Shown here one piece after another: positions 43,961 through 55,081 of a DNA stretch of 64,000 bases. The DNA is from Dactylellina haptotyla (lineage: Eukaryota; Ascomycota; Orbiliomycetes; Orbiliales; Orbiliaceae): assembly GCA_031310005.1 (NCBI GenBank), contig CM062380.1:992001-1056000 (forward strand), read 5' to 3'. The translations under genes and the position numbers were made by a program. The notes below the pieces were generated by a model. It saw only the letters and a list, made by a program, of their open reading frames with translations. It ran no database searches and was not told where the DNA came from. How positions within the stretch are numbered: position 1 is the first letter of the stretch; each line of letters starts with the position of its first letter.

Positions 43961-44738
43961 CTTGAGCTCGCGACGTCAATTCTGATATCAAATAGTCGCA
44001 AGTGATTTCTTAGGAGCGATTGCTAAATTGAATGCCTCGGTTCTCTAATGAAGGATCTCCGTAGACGAGGCGAAGGATTCGGAGGAATGAAATATGGGAT
44101 GTTGACATTTTGAGAAATCTGGTTGGGATGAAGTGCTGTTATTTGTATACCGGCCGAGCGTTGGTTGAGATACGACGAGGAGCGATCTAAGACTCGGTAT
44201 TCACAAAGCTTAGGCGGGGTTGCCCATTGAGAAAATGTTGCAAGGTCGGATGGTAATCAGCCTGCTAAGCGTAGGACCAGGAGCAAAACTGCTCCGTCTG
44301 GCCAACGAGACTACTAAGCGTAGTAGTTTTGCAACGGAACATGCTAAAGTCTGGCTGGTCCCCGGACCAGACGGGTACTCAATTATCACGAATCCTCGTT
44401 TGGTGCACATGAAGAAGATTTCAATACTGGAACAATAAGTATGAAATTGCAATACCATATAATTATTTAAGTATAATCCAATATAATTTCTTTTCCGTAT
44501 TGCCTATCCAAATTGTCGATCGCATAAGCTCTACCTATTTTCCCTTGGCATGGTCGAATATTTCCCTAGAATCTAAGTCTGCAAATAAATACTAGTCCAA
44601 CTTAAATACTTGATAAATGCTACAGCAGACTAAAAAATATTATAGAAAAAGAGCCCGATCATTCTATATCATTATTTATCCCTGAAACTTCCGAAAATCC
44701 TAGTCATATATTTCTAGAGTTACCGATATTAAAATAGC
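43961..44738. other. Intergenic region holding a hairpin cluster
   Basis: Between unknown genes B and C. Contains the inverted-repeat cluster at 44237-44372; the rest is AT-rich without recognisable content. Confidence 0.5.
44237..44372. repeat. Cluster of three perfect hairpins with flanking inverted repeat
   Basis: Read directly: GGAGCA-aaac-TGCTCC (44280-44295), CTACTA-agcg-TAGTAG (44311-44326) and CTGGTCC-cc-GGACCAG (44355-44370), the last nested in GTCTGG/CCAGAC (44349-44372). GTTGCAA (44237-44243) and TTGCAAC (44329-44335) enclose the first two. The 10-mer CTAAGCGTAG occurs twice (near 44264 and 44314). It may be a small structured RNA, a MITE remnant or a protein-binding array. Confidence 0.65.
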
Positions 44739-45278
44739 CTAGTACCAAGCTTTGTATGAAGATGTTGCATCTGAGGAAGGGGCATCGATGTTCTCATTAA
44801 GGTCGAACAACTCAGCAATCCCATCAATCCCCAACCCAATGACTCTAGCGTCTTCTGTATTAGCAGTGGGAACAAGGGATGCCGAGTCCTCCCATCTTCT
44901 TTCCAATCTCCCAATTTCATGAGCCCGTCGGAATTTCTCTTCAGTATTGTTTGGGCATGGCATGCCGTGATACCCATAAGCTCTGTGAACCATGAATTGT
45001 TCATAGTCGTTTTCGTGTAGGTGTCTGAGAAGGCGCCTGATTTCGCGGGTCCACGGGCGTTGAATATTTCTATCTGGGCCGAGTCTCTCTGGACGAGAGG
45101 CGGCGAGGTTGACATTGATGCTTAGGCCCGCTGCGCGCTGCTGGCGGATAAGGCGATATCGTCGGAGTCTCTGGTGGACTCTTTCCACAATACGAGCAGC
45201 AAGATTCGAATTCCCAGAGGGTGTGGCTCTTTGTTGGTTGCTAGTTTCGCTCTGTAGGAGGGGCTGATGATCCGACAT
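44739..45278 (-). CDS. Unknown protein C, carries the PW/GYxG/LERxW domain
   Basis: Intronless 179-residue basic protein. After an Arg-rich helical segment (RIVERVHQRLRRYRLIRQQR, 29-48) the shared domain covers residues about 54-130: INVNL at 54-58, PW at 75-76, HRAYGYHGMPCP at 98-109, and EIGRLERRWED at 121-131. Spacing from I54 to PW (21 residues) and from GYHG to GRLERRW equals that in protein A, so the alignment needs no gap. The C-terminus is acidic. No known family recognised. The ATG lies in the context AAGATGTCGG. Confidence 0.72.
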   Translation of the reverse strand: MSDHQPLLQSETSNQQRATPSGNSNLAARIVERVHQRLRRYRLIRQQRAAGLSINVNLAASRPERLGPDRNIQRPWTREIRRLLRHLHENDYEQFMVHRAYGYHGMPCPNNTEEKFRRAHEIGRLERRWEDSASLVPTANTEDARVIGLGIDGIAELFDLNENIDAPSSDATSSYKAWY

Positions 45279-45798
45279 CTTTTCGATACTTACTTTCCAG
45301 TTGCTTGATTTCCAGTTTTACTCGATTCTTTGTTTTAGGGATGGACTTTTGGGGATGGATCCGGAGGTGCGCGGGTATAAAGACGAGAATGGTGAAATCC
45401 AAGACATGGAGAGCATTGAATTATGAGGTATAGAGGGTATATATATATATATTTCGTTTTTTGCTCTGCTAATTATTAAAAATTACTGAAGATGAAGGTG
45501 GTTTTCGGATGCTTATTGGATCATTTGTATTGAAGTCATTTCCTAATGTATGATAAGATTTTTAGCACAAGAATATAGCAGAGCATACTTATTTGATTGT
45601 CTCGCAAGGCTAGATGCCGTACTGGTCCCACAAAGCGTATTTGAGTTCTAATAATTAATTGACACACCACTAAATGCATTGATATAACGTAGAATATCGT
45701 GATGTTTTATTTCTCTGTTCTCTAAGCTTTATATGGCTATTATACACTCTCACTCTTCGGCTTTAACTCGGGCAACAGATATCACATGCTCAGTTCTC
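45279..45798. other. Intergenic region
   Basis: About 520 bp, AT-rich including a TATATATATATAT run near 45440; nothing else recognised. Confidence 0.5.
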
Positions 45799-46716
45799 CT
45801 ATATCTCAGCCCAAGTCTTCTGCTGTCTTCTTCGCTTCTCTTCTTCAATTTCCCGTCCGTTTTTACTACTTCCCATTCTTGAATTTTGCCCTGGTGATCT
45901 TGTTGCTTCTCTGTGTTCGTATCTTGGATCATTTGTTTGAGGTTTTTGGTTACTCTGAGATTGCAGTCTATGAATTTGTGATGAATGCGAGCTAGTTCGC
46001 TCGCCGTGTTGGTGTATATTATCTGATTCTCTGGATTGGTGTTCGTAGACTCGGTCTCGCTCAGTCCCATCCCTTTGGGTATTTCCTAGTTCCGATGCAT
46101 TGTAACTCTCTACAGTAGGGTATTTTTGAGGTCGTTGAGATACCCTCACTGACTCACGGGCTCGACTTTGTTCACTTGCTAGTTGTGTCCTATCTCCCTC
46201 GGGCGTTTCATCGAAGTTCCAATCTCCAAAGGCACTACTCATCTCAGTTGCATATGTTTGCTGGGATCTCGCTGTACCATTGCTCTCTCTAATCATCTGT
46301 TCCAGATTTGGTATATCCGGGAGGGATAGCATAGGCGTAGTCTCTTCTGGGCGTGACTTTGATTCGGTAGGGTCGTTTGGGTTTTGCCGAAACCCTACAT
46401 CGCAAATCTGAGTTCCTGGGTTCGCTTGCTTGTGGCAGATACACAGGCAACGTCGTTTGTTCTGGCAAAAATGAATACAGCCGTATTTACAGCCTAGATC
46501 TATACCGTCTTGATGCTCGAGATGGGGACACGGTTCCATGCGTAGATTAACACGGTGGTGTCGAGGCATGTTTCTCCATCTCGCAGATTCAGGTCTTCGG
46601 CAACAACGACACTCGTCCTCTAGTTTGCGACCATGGGGACACCATAAGAACTCTTCGTCGGCCCTAATCTCCACATTCTTTGCGTTCGGATTAGGTTTCT
46701 TCAGGCGGTTTGTCAT
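45799..46716 (-). CDS. Unknown protein D: Cys/His-rich N-terminus and disordered Gln/Ser/Arg tail
   Basis: 305 residues, no signal peptide. Two cysteine/histidine groups lie near the N-terminus: WCPHGRKLEDECRCC at 25-39, then PCPHLEHQDG...CKYGCIHFC...CLCICH at about 62-95, probably binding zinc. The first resembles the CRHGIKLCFRC start of protein A. The remainder is polar and low complexity, ending in a basic EIEEEKRRRQQK segment. The domain shared by A, B and C is not seen. A frame-shifted downstream continuation to 45750 could be spliced on but has no support. No known family recognised. Confidence 0.65.
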   Translation of the reverse strand: MTNRLKKPNPNAKNVEIRADEEFLWCPHGRKLEDECRCCRRPESARWRNMPRHHRVNLRMEPCPHLEHQDGIDLGCKYGCIHFCQNKRRCLCICHKQANPGTQICDVGFRQNPNDPTESKSRPEETTPMLSLPDIPNLEQMIRESNGTARSQQTYATEMSSAFGDWNFDETPEGDRTQLASEQSRARESVRVSQRPQKYPTVESYNASELGNTQRDGTERDRVYEHQSRESDNIHQHGERTSSHSSQIHRLQSQSNQKPQTNDPRYEHREATRSPGQNSRMGSSKNGREIEEEKRRRQQKTWAEI

Positions 46717-47421
46717 TTCGGTTTTAAGGATACAACACTAGATCTCTCGAAGCCTTCTGCCTTCTCGGCTTGCTTACTTTGGGTTACGAATATATGTGAA
46801 TACTATACTTTTACATAAAGTTATTGCAAGCCTACCTATCTATATATAGACAAAAGATATCCGTTGCACTAGCTGATGCAGCAAACAAAGCTAGTAACTT
46901 CAGGTGTAAAACTTGCGGCTATCATTTACGAGTTTGAATCTTCGAAACCAAATCTAGACTTCAGTCTTGTACCTAGTCCAGACTTCCCCAAACTGCAATC
47001 TTGCCCTCCCGAAACAATTTCATACGAACGAACGTTGCATTTTCTGCGTTGCCAATTGGCGCCGGCGCTTAACAGCAGCGGCTAAGCGCTCGATTGGCAG
47101 TGTTGTGGGAGAGGGCTGGCTGCCCTAAAACAACACAGCGGTCGTTGGCTCTCACAAAAATTTCTTGAAGGAAACATTAGCAAGGGTCCAGTGGTAGACA
47201 TTACTATCATCACCAGCATCATCATCACGGTCATACCCCAACCCCTCCTCCGACTACGGTACGATACTCCCAAGACCATCACAAGCTCCAACTCTTGCGT
47301 CCCCCTCCGTTCGAAAGAGATTACTGCGAGAACACCGAATTGTTAACGGAACACTAACTTGCGAATCCTGCCGTGCGCATCAAATAGATATCAATCTTGT
47401 TAATTTATTAACGACTTCAAT
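46717..47421. other. Divergent promoter region of gene D and RACK1
   Basis: About 700 bp; upstream region and probable leader of RACK1 including a C-rich ACCCCTCCTCCG stretch. No gene seen. Confidence 0.55.
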
Positions 47422-48933
47422 ATGGCCGAACAAATGATCTTGAGGGGAACCTTGGAGGGTAAATTACCATTGCCGAAAGCTTCGAGGAGCGCCATTTGAA
47501 AGGATGCGGTATGCTGATGGATCGGGTCTTTAGGTCACAGCGGTTGGGTTACCTCTTTGGCAACCTCCATGGAGAAGTAGGTCGAAAATTGCCATCGCGA
47601 AGCTTCTTTTTGAGATGAGCATCGCACGTTAAACATGCGAGCAGCCTCAAAATATGGCCTTTCATCTGTTTATGGAATAGACAGGCTGACAATGGACGTT
47701 CCTTTCCATCAAAAATAGCCCAAACATGTTGCTCTCTGCCTCCCGTGACAAGTCTCTTATCGTCTGGGACCTCACCCGCAACGACACCGAGTACGGCAAG
47801 CCAAAGCGCTCTCTACACGGTCACTCTCACATCGTCTCCGACTGTGTCATCTCCTCCGACGGTGCCTACGCCCTTTCCTCCTCCTGGGATAAGACTCTCC
47901 GTCTCTGGGAGCTCTCCACTGGCAATACCACCCGTACCTTCGTTGGACACACCAAGGACGTTCTCTCCGTCAGCTTCTCCGCCGACAACAGACAAATTGT
48001 TTCCGGTTCCCGTGACCGAACGATAAAGCTGTGGAACACTCTTGGTGACTGCAAGTACACCATCACCGACAAGGGCCACACGGACTGGGTTTCATGCGTT
48101 AGATTCTCACCAAACCCCCAGAATCCAGTTATCGTTTCCGCTGGTTGGGACAAGCGTGTCAAGGTGTGTAAAAGATTCCTCTTCCTCTTCAAATTACAGT
48201 TTACCATTTTATATATCTGTTTGGATATATATTCCGATGATGTTTTTACATTCACAAATGTATTTGCTACTTCAGAGGTCCTATCTAGACCTATGAGACA
48301 AAAATCACCATTTAATGCCCTGAGATTATTATATTCAAAATCCTTTTACGAATACTTTGAAGTTATTGTGCGAAGGAGAATATATACTGACATTCGTCAT
48401 TATTTGAAAAGGTCTGGGGTCTCCAAACCTGCTCCATCCAAACCGACCACATCGGTCACTCTGGATACATCAACACCGCCACCATCTCCCCAGATGGTTC
48501 CCTCTGCGCCTCCGGTGGTAAGGACGGTACCACCATGCTTTGGGATCTCAATGAGTCCAAGCATCTGTACTCCCTCAGCGCCGGTGACGAGATCCACGCC
48601 CTCGTCTTCTCGCCGAACCGTTACTGGCTCTGCGCTGCCACCGCTTCCTCGATCATCATCTTCGATCTCGAGAAGAAGAGCAAGGTCGATGAGCTCAAGC
48701 CAGAATTCGCATCCAACAGCTTGAACCCAGAGAAGAAGAAGAGCAGAGACCCAGAGTGTGTTTCCCTCGCGTGGAGCGCCGATGGTCAGACTTTGTTCGC
48801 TGGTACGTAGTTCACCCTAAGAGATATATTAACTCCCCCCTAAATTCTTAAAACCAAAATCTAACTTTTCCTTCCACTTGTAGGTTACACCGATAACCTG
48901 ATCAGAGCTTGGGGTGTCATGTCGAGAGCGTAA
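47422..48933 (+). CDS. RACK1: RACK1/CpcB-type guanine nucleotide-binding protein beta-like, ribosome-associated (5 exons)
   Basis: Exons 47422-47458, 47534-47576, 47719-48163, 48412-48802 and 48884-48933; phases 1, 2, 0, 1 agree; 321 residues. Seven WD40 blades are visible, including [65 protein letters not shown] and [14 protein letters not shown]. The N-terminus [13 protein letters not shown] is the usual fungal RACK1 start; exons 1 and 2 are very short, a conserved arrangement. RACK1 (Asc1, Cpc2, CpcB) binds the head of the 40S ribosomal subunit and links translation with signalling and the amino-acid starvation response. It is slightly longer than the usual 316 because of extra residues before KKKSRDPE. 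The 248-bp third intron carries a snoRNA. Confidence 0.96.
48233..48326 (+). ncRNA. snR24: U24 (snR24)-like C/D box snoRNA inside RACK1 intron 3
   Basis: Within the 248-bp intron: C-box-like GATGATGT (48236-48243), then TATTTGCTACTTCAGA (48261-48276), whose CAGA is the D' box preceded by the guide; a small hairpin GGTC/GACC (48277-48291); C'-like ATGAGAC (48293-48299); ATCACCA (48304-48310); and the D box CTGA (48320-48323). The TTTGCTACTTCAGA and ATGAGACA...ATCACCA blocks and the hairpin between D' and C' match my recollection of yeast U24. In S. cerevisiae that snoRNA sits in the intron of ASC1, the RACK1 orthologue, and guides 25S rRNA 2'-O-methylation. The C box has one mismatch from RTGATGA and the terminal stem is weak. 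Confidence 0.83.
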
Positions 48934-50492
48934 AGAAAGAAAAATAAATTAAAGAAAAGCAACAAAAATAAAAATTACATCTACGAGGAAAAATATACCA
49001 AAAGTTTCTCCTTATTGTAATGAAATCTTTATTTCCACCCTTCTCTTTCTCCTCTTTCTTCTTTACCGCTTTTTCCGGCCTTTTTTTTCCTTTTTAGTCT
49101 CTCTAATTGATCATTGCATATCTTACTACTTTTTTTTTTTGCTACGGGAGTCAAATGTTTATAACGTCATCCATTCTCGCGCTTTGAAATCCACGGAACC
49201 ACTACTACTACTACTACATACAACTTCTTTCACCTGTATCTACTATATTACTCTTACGCCAGAGAATAACCTGTCTTCTCTCCCTCTCTTCATTTTATCT
49301 CCTTTCTCCTCCACATACCCAACCCACTTTCCGACAAAATGCGATCCTTTGCCACTACGCATTACCTTTGTGCATATGAGACCATCCGAGATAGCTGACT
49401 AGAGGGGAAAAAAAATACATTCCGTAATCCCACCAAAAATAAAGGCGCATTATACGTAGTTTTAATGTGAATATATATCTTCACATAATATCGGCTCTAT
49501 TGATAATATACGGTAATCTCGTTACTATGCTGGTTGCACAAGTGGAACAAATTTCTTATAGTGAAAAGGATGTTTCTTTAAAAGATACATATCGTCTAAC
49601 TAGTTATACTGGGTAGTGTGAGGAAGGTTAGAGGGGGAAGGTGAGAGCGCACACGAAAGGGGTCCACAGGCGCAGGATTACAAGAATGTTGGTCATACGG
49701 AATCACAAGAATGTCGATCGATTACCATTTCGATTACAACGAAAAGAGCAGCTAAAAAAAGGGGGAGGGAATAGTTAGCTAAACAGCGTGAAGATAAAGA
49801 AACAAAGAGCACAGCCGTTATATATTGGATTGTTTGGGGGGAATAGACATAAATAATAAAAAAACACCACCAGTTCCGTGCACCGATCCACCACTTATTC
49901 CATACTTTGCAATTTGATATCCCTTCCATATCCAGGTATCGATAAAAAAGGAAAAAATAATAACCAGTTCCAAGAGATAAAAAAGTTTCCATTTTGCGTC
50001 CACCGTTTATTTCCCTGTCCTTATGCACCAGTGTATTGCGTACCATGTTTTCGTAAGAGGTTGTCTGGTCTTTTTCCTGTTGTTCTTCAGTAGGTGCTCG
50101 AGTTCAATCTTGTAGCGGTGTTTTTCTCCTCGCTAGCCTCAAGTTCGACTTAGGCTATTCTCTCATCCGTCAAAGACTAGAGTTAAGAAGTTTGCCCAAA
50201 GGATTTATCGTAGCTGTTGAAAATCAAAGGAAAAGTATACAGAAAGAACCATACCATAGTAAAAAAAGAAAAAACTTGAAAGCACACCGATCCTGCGCCG
50301 GTTTACATGATTTTGTATTAAACCAAAAACGTAATAAGAGACCAAGAGCCTGAATGAGGACGCGAGCATGCTTGAAGGGGGAAAAGGATAAAATCAGGAA
50401 ACGAACAAGTATATCTGTAAAAAAAAAGAAAAAACATTATCATAAGATATTTCATTCTCCCTTTTGAGTCCAATACATGTCGCCAGGACGTA
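48934..50492. other. Convergent 3' region, no gene seen
   Basis: AT-rich 3' flanks of RACK1 and the FHA gene with T- and A-rich runs suited to polyadenylation; frames here are short and unconvincing. Confidence 0.55.
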
Positions 50493-53469
50493 TTATATAT
50501 CGCCAGCAGTTGCGACTAAGGCTGCAAAAACACCAACACCACCAACAAGGGCACCCGCGATAGCGGTGGCAAAGGTTGAGCCCCAGCTAGCACCATTGTT
50601 TTGGACGCGCGGTCGCTTAGCCTCAGGCTCAGTAGTTTCAGATCGCGGATCTTGCTCTTGTACTAGCTCTTCTGGAGGGGGAAGGATGTCCTTTCGCTCT
50701 TGTTCGACCGCAACTGAGGGTATAGACATTGGTACTGCAAGCTGATGGGCCATAGCAGGGACGTGACGGCGAGGAAGAGGCGCGATTTTGCGAATCGGGA
50801 GAAAATCGTCCAACTCAGCTGCAACAGAGCATTCCTCCGCTTCTTCCGTATCAGACCGCTTGCGCTTCTTGTTAGCGGGCGGTTGAAGATAGCTTTCGTC
50901 TTGAGTGTTCTCAAGATCAATATCAATATCAAAAGGCTGCTCAGGTTCATCGCTATTAAGAACTTCAAATAGTCCCTTGGCAATAGCAGAGCCCCAACGC
51001 GCTTCCTTGGGGTCAGTTTCGAATGAATTTTCCGAATCGTCATTGGGAGAGAAGAAGTTTTCCATGGACATGGCGTTCTTGACGGTGTTTTGAACGATAA
51101 GGTCCTCAACAACATTCTCAAGCGATGGACTGGCGCGAACCTCGCCGTCTTCTTCCTCTCCATCATCGGAGCTAGCTTCGGAATCGTCATCAATTGGATC
51201 ACCTTCGACCGACGAGATTTCAATAAAGAAAGATTGTTCCATATCCTCGTCTTCATCCGAACTAAGTTCAGAGTGGTGGTGATCACAAGAATCAGCTTCA
51301 GAAGACATGTCACAGTCCAAATCTTCTTCTTCCATGCTGTCCTCAATTTCTTCGTTTTCCTCAACCTCATCTTCGTCCTCAGACATCATGAAGTTGCCGG
51401 CCATCTTAAGCTCTGGGGATGGAGATCTTGTCTCCGCTGGGGAAGGAGGGGCAAACTGTTCTTGTTCACCGCGTCCCTCGCATGGTGATGCGGCTCCCTG
51501 TTGATTGGGAGCGTTTTCAACATCAGATTCGGGCTGGCTTCCAACGTTAGTTCCAAAGTTTCTAACCCAGAACGGAATGACTGGATCTGATTTTGTTGGC
51601 TTTTGGTTTGTAGAAACTGGCGTAGGGTATGTTTCGCCACCGGCTTGTTTCTCCTTCGGTGGAGTATAGAAATTTCGAGAACCTTGCATTTCGATCCGCG
51701 ATCGCAAGAATTCTTGTGCACGGTCTCTCATGGCTTCGGCTTTGCGAACTTGCTCCATGGCTACTTTTGTGCGATTGGCCAAATTAGTGATAGAGTCCCG
51801 AGATATTGTAAGTGGTGAGGTAACGTCGAGTGGCTTACTGTCCGAGTTTGAGGGAGGATTATTTGCGGTGTATCCGAACTGGGAGAGAAGTGGGGCTTTC
51901 CAGGTACTGGCCCATGCTTGCTTGATTTCAGGGGAGACAAGGTCATCGAGTGCGGGAACGCGCTCCAAGCCACTTCCACTAGCAGTGCTTGGGGATTGAA
52001 TGTCGGGTAGTGGGATCGACTTCTTAGAAATATCACTAGCTTCTGCTGAAATAGGAGAAGTAGGAACAGACTCTGAGCTACAGTCATGCGAAGATTCAGT
52101 GTCATCTTCATCATACTCTCCATCAAGGTCTTCGTCTTCGATATCAGAATCGAGCATGACTGGATGTGAAGCAGCTCCTTCGCGGATTGGGGTCTTGGAT
52201 GGTTGCCTAGACTGGCGTTGGATGATCTCGTTGATGGACATGCGTGGGATAGATGTCCTGCTTTGTTGGGAGGTTTGGGCCTCTGCAGTTAAATCGACGA
52301 TATTGGTGATAGTGGGAGTATCCGTAGGATCAGGAAGGGTCTCTCGGATGATCTTAATGGGCGCCTCAGATGGTGGCTCTGGGGTCCAATTGGATGACCG
52401 TTCCTCCCGCCAGGCACTGCTATCGTTCCAATAGTTTGGCTGAGAGTCAGATCGGTGGATGGTCTTGACCTCGGTAATCATGACATCGTCATCGTCATCT
52501 TCTTCATCTTCACTAGAGTATGGGCTATCTGGAAGGACGAGCTCGTCGCTGGTGATACCGTATCCGTGCTGGATTTCAGCCATTCCGTGGTTGTGGACGA
52601 CTTTGACGTTGAAAGCTTTTGGTGGGAAGGTTTCTGAGAAGAGCCAGTTAGTAAATAGTTGACAGAAGATAGAAATTTGATCTGGTTGAGGGAACATACC
52701 AGATCCTCGAGTCACAGAGTTGCCGAATTTGACTGTGGAGCCAGTCTCGAGAGTAACGAATCGCTTAGGTTCGAGTAGTTTGTCGTCGAGAAAAGTACCG
52801 TGCATGGAACCCGCGTCACCGATAACAACCTATTAAAAGTCGAACACGTTAGAGAGGAAGCCTTGTGAGAAAAAGGTAAGAAATAAAAGAAAGGTAGAAG
52901 GATAGAAGGGCCTTGGGTAATCTAAAAGATTTGGCCGTTGTAAGAGCTGGCGTTGGATGAGGGGTAAGAGGCAATAGAAGGAGCTGTGCATGAATCACAA
53001 CCAGAGGGGGAGGGAGCTAAACGAGGCTAACAAAGGGAGAGGGGGCAGAGCATACCTTTCCTTCGTCATTACATTTGATCCAGGCGTGTGAACGGCTCAT
53101 GACGGGAGAGTCAAAATAGGCATTATCGAAATCTGGGAGAAGATTCTTATTCTTATTCCTGCTGGAACGGCCGACAGTAATGAGGGGATGACTGGTGGTG
53201 ATATGAATGGTCCGGGATCCAACCGAGTCCGCAACATCGCCAGCGGGTGTGAGAATCACCTCAGCACGACCTGTTTGTGACATTTGGAATTTAACACCTT
53301 CACGTATTTGAGAGAACTCTAGCTGTCCGATGCAAGAAGATACAGAGCAGAGATCGGGAGAAGCTGAGGGGAAATGGAGTTTGGAGGGGAGGTTGTGAGG
53401 GCGAGGAGGATCGGAAGTTAGGCGGGGTGCTCGAGGATGCAACTCACTTTCGAGGGCAGCGGAAGCCAT
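50493..53469 (-). CDS. FHA-domain protein with acidic disordered middle and C-terminal membrane segment (4 exons)
   Basis: Exons 53448-53469, 53056-53318, 52700-52829 and 50493-52633; phases 1, 0, 1; 851 residues. The FHA fold at about residues 45-150 shows TVGRSSRN (R58), PVMSRSHAWI (S82, H85) and GDAGSMHGTFLDD, the phosphothreonine-binding signature; two introns split it and the third has a perfect TACTAAC branch site. A long Asp/Glu/Ser-rich disordered region follows, with a short helical piece (ANRTKVAMEQVRKAEAMRDR). The last 25 residues (TFATAIAGALVGGVGVFAALVA) form a hydrophobic tail suggesting a tail anchor. FHA plus a C-terminal anchor recalls SLMAP/PRO45/Far9 of the STRIPAK complex, but the long coiled coil of those proteins is not evident. 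The start is uncertain: the first exon depends on a strong GTGAGT donor; alternatives are unspliced ATG 53469 or an ATG within exon 2. Confidence 0.8.
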
Positions 53470-55081
53470 GGTGTCTTCGTCCCAGATCCCCGTCTGGACA
53501 CGAGAGAAAAGAGCAGCACAACGATCGAGAGCTGAAAGGGCGAAGCTGCGAAGCTGAGAGTAGATGTATGCACCGCGAGACGGGTAGATGATAACGAGGT
53601 TGAGAAGGACGATGAGAGAGGTGGCGATGGTAGTGAGAGGGAGGAGAGAAGTGGAGTGAGCGGGTGAGTTGAGTGAGTGATGGAGGGGTTGCAGCAGCAG
53701 CAGCGAGGATGCGTTGCCGTTCTGAGTGAGCTTCACGCCGCTCCGTCCACCGGCAGCACCAGCTGCTCCTCGCGGCCAATCCACTCAAAAACGAGGGCTG
53801 CGATCGAGCTCGCCTGCCGGGCGGATCCCTCAGATCCTTCCTCTTCTCCACTCGACACGCTGGAACACAAGAGCACACACGGCCAGCGCCAGTGATGGCA
53901 CAGCGGACCCGGTCGACGACGGCGGCAACAAGTGTGCTGGGACAGAGCACGTACGGGGAAACACGGGCGCCTTGGAGCTACGTTGGGAGCAAGGCTGGCG
54001 GACGACGGCTTGACGAGAGTTCTGAATCAATCCATTCTGTTCAGCCGGATGGCCGGTCCAACAGGCCCAAATTTAAAGGCCGCGATCTATATCTATCTGC
54101 CCTCATTGATAGCGCGAGGATCCAGCCTCGGACACAAACCCCACTGCTTTGTGGTTCCGTCATTCGCTATCAAGAGTCATTGCTCATTTCAAAATAAGCC
54201 CACGCCGCTGACCTGCCAACTATCCGCCCAAAGGAGATCCCTTTGAAAGAAAAAAACCATGTTCGCTCTTCTGGCATGCTTGGGCACGCTTTGAAATATG
54301 TCTTATCCTGTTCGCGATGTTGGAGCTCGATTAAAGCTAGCTCCCAGTCGCCCTTTAATTCAACACTACGACCACTTGGGCATTTATCAATGGGACCGAA
54401 CGGGCGGCATGCATACAGTTGCTCCGATATCACGCCGTTCGAAGACCTCGTCCCGGCCCCGCCAACCAGAGCTGGTTAGCAACATCACGAGAGCAGCCTG
54501 CTGCATTTCGCAGCCCTGTCTTGCAGGATCCAACATCGAGGTTCGTGGATCCACCTCCATCAAAACGGCAATTCTGCCCGGAGCAAACATCCTGCTCAAA
54601 ACGAACCGAACCTCATCGCCAACACACTTGCTCGCTTTGAGCAAAATATCGCTTGAGTGATAACTATTTTATTTCGTCGTATTACATAAGCAAAATACCT
54701 CGGTTTTCTGTGTAACATTCACTCCCAATCTTATGCAACAGCAGGCAACTGCGTGTTCGCTCAACAGCCCCATAATGTTGCTCTCGTAGTGGCCTAATAG
54801 GCTACAAGCAGGCTTCCTGATATTGCATATTTGTGGCCAAGCTGCGGAGTTTGCCTGGATTGCGGCTCGGGAACAGGGTGGTATACATCTATTACTTTCG
54901 ATAATTATTATCTTGTCCTATCGTGAGATTCTGCTGCTTAACGTTATTCCAGCGCAGCTTAAATATGATCCGTGAATCAATCTCTGACCCACAAGGCTAA
55001 CAGCCCCTCCACCATCACGCTGCTAACCCATCCGCTTACGACACACAATTCGTAGATATCTAACTCGAAATATAAATCGAA
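53470..55081. other. Divergent upstream region, no gene seen
   Basis: Between the FHA gene start and the coiled-coil gene at 55082. GC-richer part near 53.7-54.6 kb gives several overlapping frames on both strands, none with recognisable motifs; a short gene at 54.2-54.7 kb cannot be excluded. Confidence 0.45.

Noticed and set aside
54243-54660. Overlapping plus-strand frames of 70-120 residues
   Set aside because: Two or three frames are open at once in GC-richer DNA, none with motif or splice context.
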